Part shown: piece by piece, positions 53,621-62,085 of the stretch
Numbering within the stretch: the first letter of the stretch is position 1
Layout: each line of letters opens with the position of its first letter
NCBI RefSeq assembly: GCF_013423485.1
Contig: NZ_JABFFR010000040.1
Location: 1 to 64,000, forward strand
Reading direction: 5' to 3'
DNA length: 64,000 nucleotides
From: Azospirillum oleiclasticum
GTDB lineage: Bacteria > Pseudomonadota > Alphaproteobacteria > Azospirillales > Azospirillaceae
Program-made: the position numbers and the translations under genes
Notes under the pieces: model-generated
Databases searched by the model: none
Seen by the model: only the letters and a program-made list of their open reading frames with translations
Told to the model about the DNA's origin: nothing

Positions 53621-54607
53621 TCACCCCTCCCCCGCCTGCGGGTAGGCGGCCCTCAGGATGTCCATCACCGCATCCACCAGCTTGTCGGCGTTCTTCATCA
53701 CATAGTCCGGCCGGCTTTCCGACTGGATCATCAGCAGCGGATGATCGCCGCCCGCGGGGTCGGTGAAAGCGAGGCGGGCCTTGGGCCGGCTGAATTCGGG
53801 GTGGTAGGCGGCGTTCTCCGTCATGAACTGCCCGAAGGGGCCGTCGGCGATGGCCTTGTTGACCGACTCTGCCTTGGCGCCGCCCTTCATCAGGTCCATC
53901 AGGCCGGACTTCACCTCGTCGGCGGACAGCGACGCCAGCTTCTCGAACGCTTGGTTGTCGATCCAGATCTCGACCTGCTCGCTGCCCGTCCCCTCCGAGC
54001 CCGGCAGGAACAGGGTGATCATCGAGGTGCGGGCGGTGCCCGGCGGCAGCGCCGGGCCGGCATCGTCGCCGGCGCGGGCTTTTTCCCACGCCGCCAGCTC
54101 CGCCGGCTTCTCGGGCCTCGGCGTGCCGTTGGCCGCCATCCAGCCGTCGATCGCATCACCGATGGCGCCGGACAGCATCATCCCGCCGCCCTGCCCGATG
54201 TCGGTGGGGAGCCCGAAGGCGGAGCGCAGAGCGTCGTTACGCTGGCGGGAGAAGTCCCGCTGCGCGTCCAGATGGCTCATCAGCAGGTCGCCCATGCGCT
54301 GAATCTGCTCGAAGTCCACCGTCTCCAGCCCGCCTTCGACCTTCAGAAGCGGCGGTGCGGCGGTGGTCACCGCTGTGGCTGGCGCGTAGACGGCCGGAGC
54401 GTGGGAGGCCGGCGCCTTCGTCGCCACCGGCGCGCCGCTCTTCAGCGCGGCCAGAGCGGCCTGCGAGAAGGACACGGCGTCCTCCACCGCAGGGCCGGCC
54501 GCTGGAGTGGTGGACTTGGCCCCCGCGGGCTTCGCCGTGAAGACGGACCCGCTGTTCTGGACCGGTGTGAACAGGTTGTTGACGCCGCCGGTGCCGACCA
54601 TGGTCAT
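53621..54607 (-). CDS. Unassigned protein with flagellar-junction-style N-terminus
   Basis: A 328-residue protein. No signal peptide or membrane helix. The first 120 residues are low-complexity Ala/Pro/Thr-rich with VEDAVSFSQAALAALKSGA, a short motif seen in proteins linked to flagella or the cell envelope. After that a folded part has long charged helices (FEQIQRMGDLLMSHLDAQRD) and SLSADEVKSGLMDLMKGGAK. I do not recognise the family. The start could be the second in-frame ATG at 54601, which has AAGGA at a better distance than the first. Confidence 0.7.
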   Translation of the reverse strand: MTMVGTGGVNNLFTPVQNSGSVFTAKPAGAKSTTPAAGPAVEDAVSFSQAALAALKSGAPVATKAPASHAPAVYAPATAVTTAAPPLLKVEGGLETVDFEQIQRMGDLLMSHLDAQRDFSRQRNDALRSAFGLPTDIGQGGGMMLSGAIGDAIDGWMAANGTPRPEKPAELAAWEKARAGDDAGPALPPGTARTSMITLFLPGSEGTGSEQVEIWIDNQAFEKLASLSADEVKSGLMDLMKGGAKAESVNKAIADGPFGQFMTENAAYHPEFSRPKARLAFTDPAGGDHPLLMIQSESRPDYVMKNADKLVDAVMDILRAAYPQAGEG

Positions 54608-54742
54608 TTCCTTTCCCTATCTCCACAACATTCTTGCGGGAAATCCGTTAAGGTCCCGTGAAATGTGCAACCGGGTGCCGGCCTGCGCCTTGTGCGGGAG
54701 TGACCGGAATGGGATGGTTTCGACCCACCGGATGGACACCCC

Positions 54743-56038
54743 ATGGCCCAGCCCGCACCACCCCCCTTTTCCGCCTTCCTGCTCTTCTGGCTGAAGCTCG
54801 GCTGCGTCAGCTTCGGCGGGCCGGCCGGGCAGATCGCCATGATGCAGAGCGAGCTGGTGGACCGCCGCGGCTGGATCGACCAGCGGCGGTTCCTGCACGC
54901 CCTGAACTTCTGCATGCTGCTGCCGGGACCTGAGGCGCAGCAGCTCGCCACCTACATCGGCTGGCGGCTGTACGGCACGCTGGGCGGGGTGGTGTCCGGC
55001 GGGCTGTTCGTGCTGCCGGGGGCGCTGGTGCTGCTGGCGCTCTCCTGGATCGCCGCCGCGCATGGGGATGCGCCGCTGGTCGCCGCCCTGTTCGACGGGG
55101 TGAAGCCGGCGGTGGTCGCCATCATCGCCGCGGCCCTGTGGCGGGTGGGAAAGCGCACCCTGCGCGGGCCGGCGGCGGTGGCGTTGGCGGCGGCGGCCTT
55201 CCTGGCGCTGTTCGCGCTGTCCCTGCCTTTCCCGCTGGTGATCGCCGGGGCGGCCGTGGCGGGGCTGGTCGCGGCGCGACTGGGACGGGACTGGTTCGCG
55301 CCACCGCACGCCGTGGCGGACGGTGGCGCGGCGGGAGGCGGCTCGGCGCTGGCCGACCCGCTGCCGGGGCCGGGTCGCCTGTTGCGGCTGGCCGCGGTCT
55401 TCGCCCTGCTGTGGGTGGTGCCGGTGGGGGCCGTGCTGCTCCTGCTGGGGTGGCAGCCCTGGGCCGGGATCGCGGCTCTGTTCACCAAGGCGGCCTTCGT
55501 CACCTTCGGCGGCGCTTATGCGGTGCTGCCGTACATCGCCGGGCAGGCGGTGGACGTCTATGGCTGGCTGACGGCGGAGGAGATGGTCAATGGGCTGGCG
55601 CTCGCGGAAACGACGCCGGGGCCGCTCATCCTGGTGGTGCAGTATGTCGGCTTCTTCGCCGGCTGGAACCATCCCGGCGCCCTGTCGCCCGTCTGGGCCG
55701 GCACGGTGGCCGCCGCTCTGACGAGTTGGGTGACCTTCCTGCCCTGCTTCCTGTTCATCTTCGCCGGCGCCCCCTACATCGAGCGCCTGATCCACAACCG
55801 CGGCGCCGCGGCGGCGCTGGGCGCCATCACCGCCGCCGTCGTCGGGGTCATCCTCAATCTCGGCGTCTGGCTGGGGCTCGCGGTGCTGCTGCCGGCCGGG
55901 CGGCCGGACTGGGCGGCGCTGCTGATCGCGGCCGTGGCGTTGGCGGCGCTGGTGCGCTGGAACGCCCCGGTGCACTGGGTCGTGCTGGGCGGTGCCGCCG
56001 CCGGGCTGCTGCGGGCGGGCATCGCCGGCGCCCTGTGA
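54743..56038 (+). CDS. chrA: Chromate transporter (CHR family)
   Basis: A 431-residue two-domain ChrA. The first half begins FLLFWLKLGCVSFGGPAGQIAMM and contains LNFCMLLPGPEAQQLATYIG; the second has FTKAAFVTFGGAYAVLPYIA and LALAETTPGPLILVVQYVGF. These repeated CHR halves (about 10-12 helices in total) are those of full-length chromate efflux proteins. It exports chromate or related oxyanions, giving resistance. An alternating Ala/Gly-rich linker (about 170-215) separates the halves. No chrB regulator lies nearby. Confidence 0.93.
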   Translation: MAQPAPPPFSAFLLFWLKLGCVSFGGPAGQIAMMQSELVDRRGWIDQRRFLHALNFCMLLPGPEAQQLATYIGWRLYGTLGGVVSGGLFVLPGALVLLALSWIAAAHGDAPLVAALFDGVKPAVVAIIAAALWRVGKRTLRGPAAVALAAAAFLALFALSLPFPLVIAGAAVAGLVAARLGRDWFAPPHAVADGGAAGGGSALADPLPGPGRLLRLAAVFALLWVVPVGAVLLLLGWQPWAGIAALFTKAAFVTFGGAYAVLPYIAGQAVDVYGWLTAEEMVNGLALAETTPGPLILVVQYVGFFAGWNHPGALSPVWAGTVAAALTSWVTFLPCFLFIFAGAPYIERLIHNRGAAAALGAITAAVVGVILNLGVWLGLAVLLPAGRPDWAALLIAAVALAALVRWNAPVHWVVLGGAAAGLLRAGIAGAL

Positions 56039-56059
56039 TGGGCGCCGGTGCCGGAGCGG

Positions 56060-56614
56060 TCAGAGACCGCTGCGTCCGTCGGCCGGGACCGTCTCGTCCT
56101 CGTCCTCGTCGTCCTCGATGACGTCGGGAATGTCGGGCGAGTCGACATCGATCGGCACGCCCGGCAGATGCTTGGACGAGCGGATCGACAAGGCCGACTT
56201 CACATGCGCCACGTTGGGGGCCGCGGTCAGCTTCGTGGTCAGGAAGCGCTGGTAGTCGTCCCAGTCCTCCGCCACGATCTTGAGGATGAAGTCATACTCG
56301 CCGGCCAGCATGTTGCACTCGCGCACGAGCGGCCAGGAGTTGACCAACTCCTCGAACTTCTTTAGGTCCACTTCGGCTTGGCTGGACAGGCCCACCTGGG
56401 CGAACACCGTCACGCCATAACCGAGGGAGTCGGGGTTGATGTCGGCGTGGTAGCCGCGTATGAAACCGGCCTCCTCCAGCGCGCGGACGCGCCGAAGGCA
56501 GGGCGGAGCGGAAATGCCGGCGCGCCGCGCCAGCTCCACGTTCGTCATCCGGCCGTCATTCTGCAGGTCGCGCAGAATGCGCCGGTCGATTCGGTCGAGT
56601 TTGACCCGCCGCAT
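56060..56614 (-). CDS. Lrp/AsnC-family transcriptional regulator with acidic tail
   Basis: A 184-residue protein. The N-terminal helix-turn-helix is KLDRIDRRILRDLQNDGRMT followed by NVELARRAGISAPPCLRRVRALEEAGFI; the RAM effector domain follows (GYGVTVFAQVGLSS, RECNMLAGEYDFILKIVAED). The last 30 residues are an unusual acidic stretch (DVDSPDIPDVIEDDEDEDET), which is longer than in most Lrp proteins. ATG 56614 is chosen; the frame is open to 56683. It is divergent from the ELM1 gene. Confidence 0.92.
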   Translation of the reverse strand: MRRVKLDRIDRRILRDLQNDGRMTNVELARRAGISAPPCLRRVRALEEAGFIRGYHADINPDSLGYGVTVFAQVGLSSQAEVDLKKFEELVNSWPLVRECNMLAGEYDFILKIVAEDWDDYQRFLTTKLTAAPNVAHVKSALSIRSSKHLPGVPIDVDSPDIPDVIEDDEDEDETVPADGRSGL

Positions 56615-56781
56615 GATGTCTTCGGAATGCTCCGGGGGGTGAATTTGAGCAACGATATTACACGATGCCCTTTGATCCGCCAAGCGGGAAACCGGACGGC
56701 CGGGTACCCGGATATCGGGGGCGGTGATCAGGACCCGGTAGGGGCGACGAATGGTCGCACCCGTTCAACCGGTGCGCGCCG

Positions 56782-57741
56782 ATGAGCCGGATAACCTGCT
56801 GGGCCGTCACCGACGGCAGCGCCGGTATGGAGAACCAGTGCATCGGCATCGCCGAGGCGATGGGCGCCGAGCTGACGGTGAAGCGGATCCGCCTGCGCCG
56901 CCCCTGGCGCCAGCTCACCCCCTTCCTGCGGCTGGGGACGCGCTGGGCGGCCGATCCGTCGGGCGATCCGGTGGCTCCGCCCTGGCCCGACCTGCTGATC
57001 GGCTGCGGCCGGCAGAGCACGGCCGTGTCCTTCGCCGTGCGCCGGCTGAGCCGCGGCCGCACCTTCACCGTCCACATCCAGGATCCGCAGGTCAGCCCGG
57101 CGAAGTTCGATCTGGTGGTGGTGCCGCGGCACGACCGGCTGCGCGGCCCCAACGTGCTGGTCACCCGCGGCTCGCTGCACCGGGTGACGCCGGAGCGGCT
57201 GGCCGACGCCGCGGCCCGGCTCGGCGCGCCGCTGGAATGCCTGCCGCACCCACGGGTCGCCGTGCTGATCGGCGGGTCGAACGCGGTCTACCAGCTCACC
57301 CCGATCATCATGGGCGATCTGGCCGACCGGCTGGCGGGTCTGGCCAAATCCGGAGCGGCCGGGCTGATGGTCACCGCCTCGCGCCGCACCGGGGCGGACA
57401 ACGAGGCGATCCTGCGCGCCCGCCTGTCCGGCACCTCGGCGCGGGTGTGGGACGGCGGCGGGGAGAACCCCTATTTCGCCTATCTCGCCCTGGCCGACCA
57501 CATCGTCGTCACCTGCGACAGCGTCAGCATGGTGTCGGAGGCCTGCTCCACCGGCAAGCCGGTGCACGTGATCGAGCTGGAGGGCGGCTCACCCAAGTTC
57601 CGCGGTTTCCTGGACGGGCTCTACGCCGACGGCATCGCCCGGCCCTTCACGGGCGCGCTGGAGAGCTGGAGCTACCCGCCGTTGCGCGAAACCGAGGAGG
57701 TGGCGGCGGAGATCCGCCGGCGCATGGCGGCCGGGCGGTAG
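56782..57741 (+). CDS. ELM1-family (mitochondrial fission ELM1-like) protein
   Basis: A 319-residue protein with family motifs CWAVTDGSAGMENQCIGIAEAMG at the start, DLLIGCGRQSTAVSFAVRRL, TFTVHIQDPQVSPAKFDLVVVP, HDRLRGPNVLVTRGSLHRVTPE, VAVLIGGSNAVYQLTP and VTCDSVSMVSEACSTGKPVHV. This is the fold of GT-B-like nucleotide-sugar enzymes. The plant homologue ELM1 takes part in mitochondrial fission; bacterial members probably act on a sugar nucleotide or glycan. The exact reaction is unknown. Confidence 0.9.
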   Translation: MSRITCWAVTDGSAGMENQCIGIAEAMGAELTVKRIRLRRPWRQLTPFLRLGTRWAADPSGDPVAPPWPDLLIGCGRQSTAVSFAVRRLSRGRTFTVHIQDPQVSPAKFDLVVVPRHDRLRGPNVLVTRGSLHRVTPERLADAAARLGAPLECLPHPRVAVLIGGSNAVYQLTPIIMGDLADRLAGLAKSGAAGLMVTASRRTGADNEAILRARLSGTSARVWDGGGENPYFAYLALADHIVVTCDSVSMVSEACSTGKPVHVIELEGGSPKFRGFLDGLYADGIARPFTGALESWSYPPLRETEEVAAEIRRRMAAGR

Positions 57742-57877
57742 CGCGCACCGGACATCGGCGCGCGGGTCTGTCATGACGGGGCGGGACCGGCTATAACCGC
57801 GGCCCACCCCTTCCCATATCATGGGGCTGAACGCCACGGGCGAACCGCCGCCCACCACTCCATCGGGTTCCACCGCC

Positions 57878-58879
57878 ATGCCCAGCACGCATCATTCCAA
57901 GGTCCTGATCATCGGCGCCGGCCCGGCCGGCTACACCGCGGCGATCTACGCGGCGCGCGCCAACCTCCAGCCGACGCTGGTGCAGGGCATGCAGCCGGGC
58001 GGGCAGCTCATGATCACCACGGATGTGGAGAACTATCCCGGCTTCGCCGACCCCATCCAGGGGCCCTGGCTGATGGACCAGATGCAGAAGCAGGCGGAGC
58101 ATGTCGGCACCCGCATGATGTTCGACATCGTCACCGAGGTGGACTTCACCGTCCGCCCCTTCGTCGCCAGGGGCGACTCGGGCGACACCTACACGGCCGA
58201 CTCGGTGATCATCGCCACCGGGGCGCAGGCCCGCTGGCTCGGCATCCCCAGCGAGGAGGTCTATCGCGGCTACGGCGTGTCGGCCTGCGCAACCTGCGAC
58301 GGCTTCTTCTTCCGCGGCAAAGAGGTCGCCGTGATCGGCGGCGGCAACTCCGCCATCGAGGAGGCGCTGTACCTGACCAACCACGCCAGCAAGGTCACGC
58401 TGGTCCACCGCCGCGATTCCTTGCGCGGCGAGCGGATCATGCAGGACCGGCTGCTGCGCAACCCCAAGATCGCGGTCGTCTGGGACAGCGTGGTGGAGGA
58501 GATCCAGGGCGGCGGCGACGGCAGCCTGGGCAGCCCCCGCCACGTCACCGGGCTCGGCCTGCGCAACGTGAAGACCCACACCCGGTCGGTGCTGCCGGTC
58601 GAGGGCGTCTTCGTCGCCATCGGCCATGTGCCAGCGACCGAGGTGTTCAAGGGCAAGGTGAAAACCGACGCCGAGGGTTACATCGTCACCGCCCCCGACA
58701 GCACGGCGACCGACGTCCCCGGCGTCTTCGCCGCCGGCGACGTGAAGGACAAGGTCTACCGCCAGGCGGTCACCGCCGCCGGCATGGGCTGCATGGCGGC
58801 GCTGGAGGCGGAGCGGTGGCTCGCCACCCACGAGCCGGCGGCCGGCGCCCACGGCGTCACCAGCCCCGCGGCGTGGTGA
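57878..58879 (+). CDS. trxB: Thioredoxin reductase
   Basis: A 333-residue FAD/NADPH enzyme that reduces thioredoxin. FAD-binding IIGAGPAGYTAAIYAARANL, the redox-active Cys137-Ala-Thr-Cys140 (SACATCDGFFF), NADPH-binding VIGGGNSAIEEALYLTNHAS, and the C-terminal FAD motif GVFAAGDVKDKVYRQAVTAAG. The length and order are those of classic low-Mr TrxB. ATG 57878 is chosen; an ATG at 57821 would add 19 residues without homology. rsmB follows after 7 bp. Confidence 0.97.
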   Translation: MPSTHHSKVLIIGAGPAGYTAAIYAARANLQPTLVQGMQPGGQLMITTDVENYPGFADPIQGPWLMDQMQKQAEHVGTRMMFDIVTEVDFTVRPFVARGDSGDTYTADSVIIATGAQARWLGIPSEEVYRGYGVSACATCDGFFFRGKEVAVIGGGNSAIEEALYLTNHASKVTLVHRRDSLRGERIMQDRLLRNPKIAVVWDSVVEEIQGGGDGSLGSPRHVTGLGLRNVKTHTRSVLPVEGVFVAIGHVPATEVFKGKVKTDAEGYIVTAPDSTATDVPGVFAAGDVKDKVYRQAVTAAGMGCMAALEAERWLATHEPAAGAHGVTSPAAW

Positions 58880-58886
58880 CCGGACC

Positions 58887-58940
58887 GTGACCAAACCCGC
58901 CGAGACCGACACCGCCGTGACCAAGCCCGCCGAGACCGAC
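58887..58940 (+). repeat. Duplicated start region of rsmB
   Basis: A 24-bp segment (58887-58910) recurs at 58917-58940 with one mismatch, spaced by 6 bp. Each copy starts with a GTG and encodes TKPAETD, so rsmB has two identical in-frame candidate starts. Confidence 0.85.
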
Positions 58941-60239
58941 TCCCCCCCGGCCACCGCCGCTTTGGCCGCCCGCGGCATCGCGCTGGACCTGCTGCGCGAG
59001 GTGCTGCGCAAGTCCGTCCCGCTCGACGACGCGCTGGAGGCGCATCCGGGGCTGGCGGGGCTGGAGCCGCGCGACCGCGCCTTCGTGCGGATGCTGGTCG
59101 CCACGGTCCTGCGGCGGCTGGGGCAGATCGACGCGCTGATCGAGCAGTCGCTGAGCAAGCCCGGCCTGCCCAAGGCCGCGGTGCAGGACGTGCTGCGGCT
59201 GGGCGTCGCCCAGCTCCTGTTCCTCGGCACGCCCGCCCACGCCGCCGTCGACACCTCGGTGGAGCTGGTGGCGGAACGGCAGGGCGCCCCCTACAAGGGG
59301 CTGGTCAACGCGGTGCTGCGGCGGGTGAACGCGGAAGGCCCGGCGCTTGCCACCGCGCAGGACGCCGGCCGGCTCAACACGCCGGACTGGCTGTGGCTGT
59401 CCTGGCGGCAGGCCTACGGCACCGCGCGCGCCCGCGGCATCGTCGACGCGCATCTGCGCGAGGCGCCGCTCGACCTCACCGCCAAGGGCGATCCGGCCAC
59501 CTGGGCGGCAGCGCTGGAGGCGCGGCTGCTGCCCACCGGCACGCTGCGGCGCGAGGCCGGGGGTGCCGTCACCGAGCTTCCCGGCTTCGCCGAGGGGGCG
59601 TGGTGGGTGCAGGACATGGCGGCGGCGCTGCCGGCCACACTGTTCGGCGACCTCGAGGGCCGGCTCGCCTACGACCTGTGCGCGGCCCCCGGCGGCAAGA
59701 CGGCGCAGCTCGCCGCCCGCGGCGCCCGAGTCGTGGCGCTCGACCGCTCGGCGAAGCGGCTGGAGCGGGTCGGCCAGAACCTCGCCCGGCTGGGGCTGGA
59801 GGCCACCCGGATCACCGCCGACGCCGCCGGCTGGACGCCGGAGGAGCCGGCCGACGCCGTGCTGCTCGACGCCCCCTGCACCGCCACCGGCGCCATCCGC
59901 CGCCATCCCGACGTGCAACGCCTGAAGTCGCCGGACGACGTGGCGAAGCTCGCCCGCGCGCAGTCCCGCCTGCTGGCCCACGCGGTCGATCTCACCGCCC
60001 CAGGCGGCACGCTGGTCTATTGCACCTGCTCCATCCAGCCGGAGGAGGGGGAGGCGCAGATCGAACGGCTGCTGGCGAAGGACGACCGGGTGGAGCGGCG
60101 CCCGATCGACGCGGCCGAGCTGGGCGGGCTGGCGGAGCTGGTCAACGAGCGGGGCGAGGTCCGCAGCCTGCCCGGCATGCTGCGCGAACTCGGCGGGATC
60201 GACGGCTTCTTCATCGCACGGCTCGGGCGGAAATCGTGA
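58887..60239 (+). CDS. rsmB: 16S rRNA m5C967 methyltransferase
   Basis: A 450-residue enzyme. The N-terminal NusB-like RNA-binding domain (about 20-150) includes LEPRDRAFVRMLVATVLRRLG and QGAPYKGLVNAVLRRVN. The Rossmann methyltransferase domain (about 240-450) has the SAM loop DLCAAPGGKTAQLAARGA, Cys331 (DAPCTATGAIRRHPD) and catalytic Cys381 (YCTCSIQPEEGE), both needed for m5C formation. GTG 58887 or GTG 58917 is the start; the duplicated segment means the second is equally likely. It lies close after trxB, and the heparinase-like gene follows. Confidence 0.95.
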   Translation: MTKPAETDTAVTKPAETDSPPATAALAARGIALDLLREVLRKSVPLDDALEAHPGLAGLEPRDRAFVRMLVATVLRRLGQIDALIEQSLSKPGLPKAAVQDVLRLGVAQLLFLGTPAHAAVDTSVELVAERQGAPYKGLVNAVLRRVNAEGPALATAQDAGRLNTPDWLWLSWRQAYGTARARGIVDAHLREAPLDLTAKGDPATWAAALEARLLPTGTLRREAGGAVTELPGFAEGAWWVQDMAAALPATLFGDLEGRLAYDLCAAPGGKTAQLAARGARVVALDRSAKRLERVGQNLARLGLEATRITADAAGWTPEEPADAVLLDAPCTATGAIRRHPDVQRLKSPDDVAKLARAQSRLLAHAVDLTAPGGTLVYCTCSIQPEEGEAQIERLLAKDDRVERRPIDAAELGGLAELVNERGEVRSLPGMLRELGGIDGFFIARLGRKS

Positions 60240-60361
60240 CACCGTGACCGATGCTTGCGGGCGAAGCCCCGAATTGATACGAACCCTCTTATGCCCCTGT
60301 CCGATCGCAACCGCGCCCCCGCCCCTCGTCCCACCCTTCCGTGCGTGATGGGGTGACGGGC

Positions 60362-62023
60362 ATGTCGGGTTCACGCCAAGGATTCGGTCGGCTGCGGGAG
60401 GGCATGGCCCGGATCGCCTACGGCAATCCCCTCTACGCCATGATGCTGGGCGGACGGACGCCGGCCTCGCTGTCCTGTGTGCCACCCGACCCCTGGCCCG
60501 GCGACTCCGACAGCGGCGGTGCGATCCTGGCGGGAATGTTCCGCTTCGCCGGTCAGACGGTCGGGCTCGACGCGGGCGGTGGGCCAGCCTGGAAGCCGCC
60601 GGGGGCGTCGCCCGGCTGGACCGCCGCCATGCACGGCTTCGACTGGCTGCGCGACCTGCGCGCGGTGGGCGGCGACAACGCGCGGCGCCGGGCGCGGGGG
60701 CTGGTGCTCTACTGGCTCGACCACAACGCGTCCTGGCACGGCCAGACCTGGGCGCCGGCGGTGCTGGGTGCCCGCGTCGCCAACTGGATCGGGCTGCACG
60801 ACTTTTTCTGCGCGTCGGCGGACGACGCGTTCCGCGCCCGCGTCTTCGACAGCCTGGCGCGGCAGACGCGCCACCTCGCCCGCGTGGTGCCGGGCCGGCT
60901 CGACGGGCTGGCCCTGCTGACCGCGCTGAAGGGGCTCGCCTATGGCGGCTTCTGCCTGCCCGGCCAGGAGCGGCAGGGGATGGAGGCGCTGCGCCTGCTG
61001 GAGCGGGAGCTGCCGCGCCAGGTTCTGCCCGATGGCGGCCATCTGGAACGCAACCCCTCCTCCCAGCTCCAGGCGCTGCGGCACCTGATCGACCTGCGCG
61101 CGGTGCTGCGCACGGCGCGCGTCGAGGTGCCGGAGAGCCTGCAGCACGCCATCGACCGGATGACGCCGGCGCTCCGGTTCTTCCGCCACGGCGACGGCGG
61201 ATTGGCGCTGTTCAACGGCGCGCGGGAGGAGGACGCGGCGCTGGTGGACGCGGTGCTGGCCCACGCCGACGCCCGCGGCCGCCCGCTGAAAAGCGCGCCG
61301 CACACCGGGTTCGAGCGGCTGATCGCCGGCCGCACGCTGGTGCTGATGGACACCGGCGCGCCGCCGCCGCCGGGGCTGGACGAGCACGCCCACGCCGGCA
61401 CCCTGTCGCTGGAGGTGTCGGTCGGCAAGGAGCGGATGATCGTCAACTGCGGCAGCCACCCGGTGGACAGCGGCCCCTGGCGCGCAGCGCTCGCCGCCAC
61501 CGCCGCCCATTCCACCACGGTGCTGGCCGAGACCAACTCGTCGGAGGTGCGCGAGGCTGGCGGGCTGGGGCGGCGCCCCACCCATGTCGGCTGCGAGCGG
61601 CAGGAGGTGGATGGCGCTGCGCTGGTCGTCGCCACCCACAACGGCTACGCCAAGACCCACGGCTATCTGCACCGCCGCCGCGTCTATCTGGCCGACAACG
61701 GCGAGGATCTGCGCGGCGAGGACACCATGGAGCCGGTGCTGGGCGCCAGCCCCGCGGCCCAGCCCTTCACCGTGCGTTTCCACCTGCACCCGCTGGTGCA
61801 GGCCACCGTGATCCAACAAGGTGCGGCGGTGTTGCTGCAGATGCCGGGCGGCAGCGCGTGGCGCCTGCGGGCGTCGGGCGGCACGGTCGAGGTGTCGGAG
61901 AGTGTCTATCTCGGCACCGGGGATGAACCGCGGCGCACCAGCCAGGTCGCCGTCACCGCCACCGCGGGGCCGGAGGCCGCCACGGTCAAATGGGCCTTGC
62001 GCCGCGAGCGGAAGACCGCCTAA
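60362..62023 (+). CDS. Heparinase II/III-family protein
   Basis: A 553-residue protein. The alpha/alpha-toroid N-terminal half shows DARGLVLYWLDHNASWHGQTWAPAVLGARVANW-like sequence (around 100-140) and DGGHLERNPSSQLQALRHL, which carries the lyase-family Asn/His region. The beta-sandwich C-terminal half has HAHAGTLSLEVSVGKERMIV, AAHSTTVLAETNSSEV and FTVRFHLHPLVQATV. Alphaproteobacteria often carry this gene next to rsmB and purH. It is predicted to cleave an acidic polysaccharide, but no signal peptide is obvious, so the site of action is unclear. ATG 60362 is chosen over GTG 60341. Confidence 0.88.
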   Translation: MSGSRQGFGRLREGMARIAYGNPLYAMMLGGRTPASLSCVPPDPWPGDSDSGGAILAGMFRFAGQTVGLDAGGGPAWKPPGASPGWTAAMHGFDWLRDLRAVGGDNARRRARGLVLYWLDHNASWHGQTWAPAVLGARVANWIGLHDFFCASADDAFRARVFDSLARQTRHLARVVPGRLDGLALLTALKGLAYGGFCLPGQERQGMEALRLLERELPRQVLPDGGHLERNPSSQLQALRHLIDLRAVLRTARVEVPESLQHAIDRMTPALRFFRHGDGGLALFNGAREEDAALVDAVLAHADARGRPLKSAPHTGFERLIAGRTLVLMDTGAPPPPGLDEHAHAGTLSLEVSVGKERMIVNCGSHPVDSGPWRAALAATAAHSTTVLAETNSSEVREAGGLGRRPTHVGCERQEVDGAALVVATHNGYAKTHGYLHRRRVYLADNGEDLRGEDTMEPVLGASPAAQPFTVRFHLHPLVQATVIQQGAAVLLQMPGGSAWRLRASGGTVEVSESVYLGTGDEPRRTSQVAVTATAGPEAATVKWALRRERKTA

Positions 62024-62041
62024 ATCCCGGCGTTTTTTCAG

Positions 62042-62068
62042 GCCCCGGCGCGGGTGAGGCGTCGGGGC
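62042..62068 (+). promoter_or_regulatory. Hairpin in the purH leader
   Basis: GCCCCGGCG (62042-62050) pairs with CGTCGGGGC (62060-62068), one G-T pair and a 9-base loop, six bases before the AGGAG ribosome site. A T6 run (62033-62038) lies before rather than after it. Possible leader control; I see no ZTP-riboswitch consensus. Confidence 0.35.
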
Positions 62069-62085
62069 GCGCCAGGAGACCGCCC

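Noticed and set aside
62024..62085. ZTP riboswitch before purH
   Set aside because: The leader is only 62 bases and lacks the conserved ZTP core; only a simple hairpin is present.
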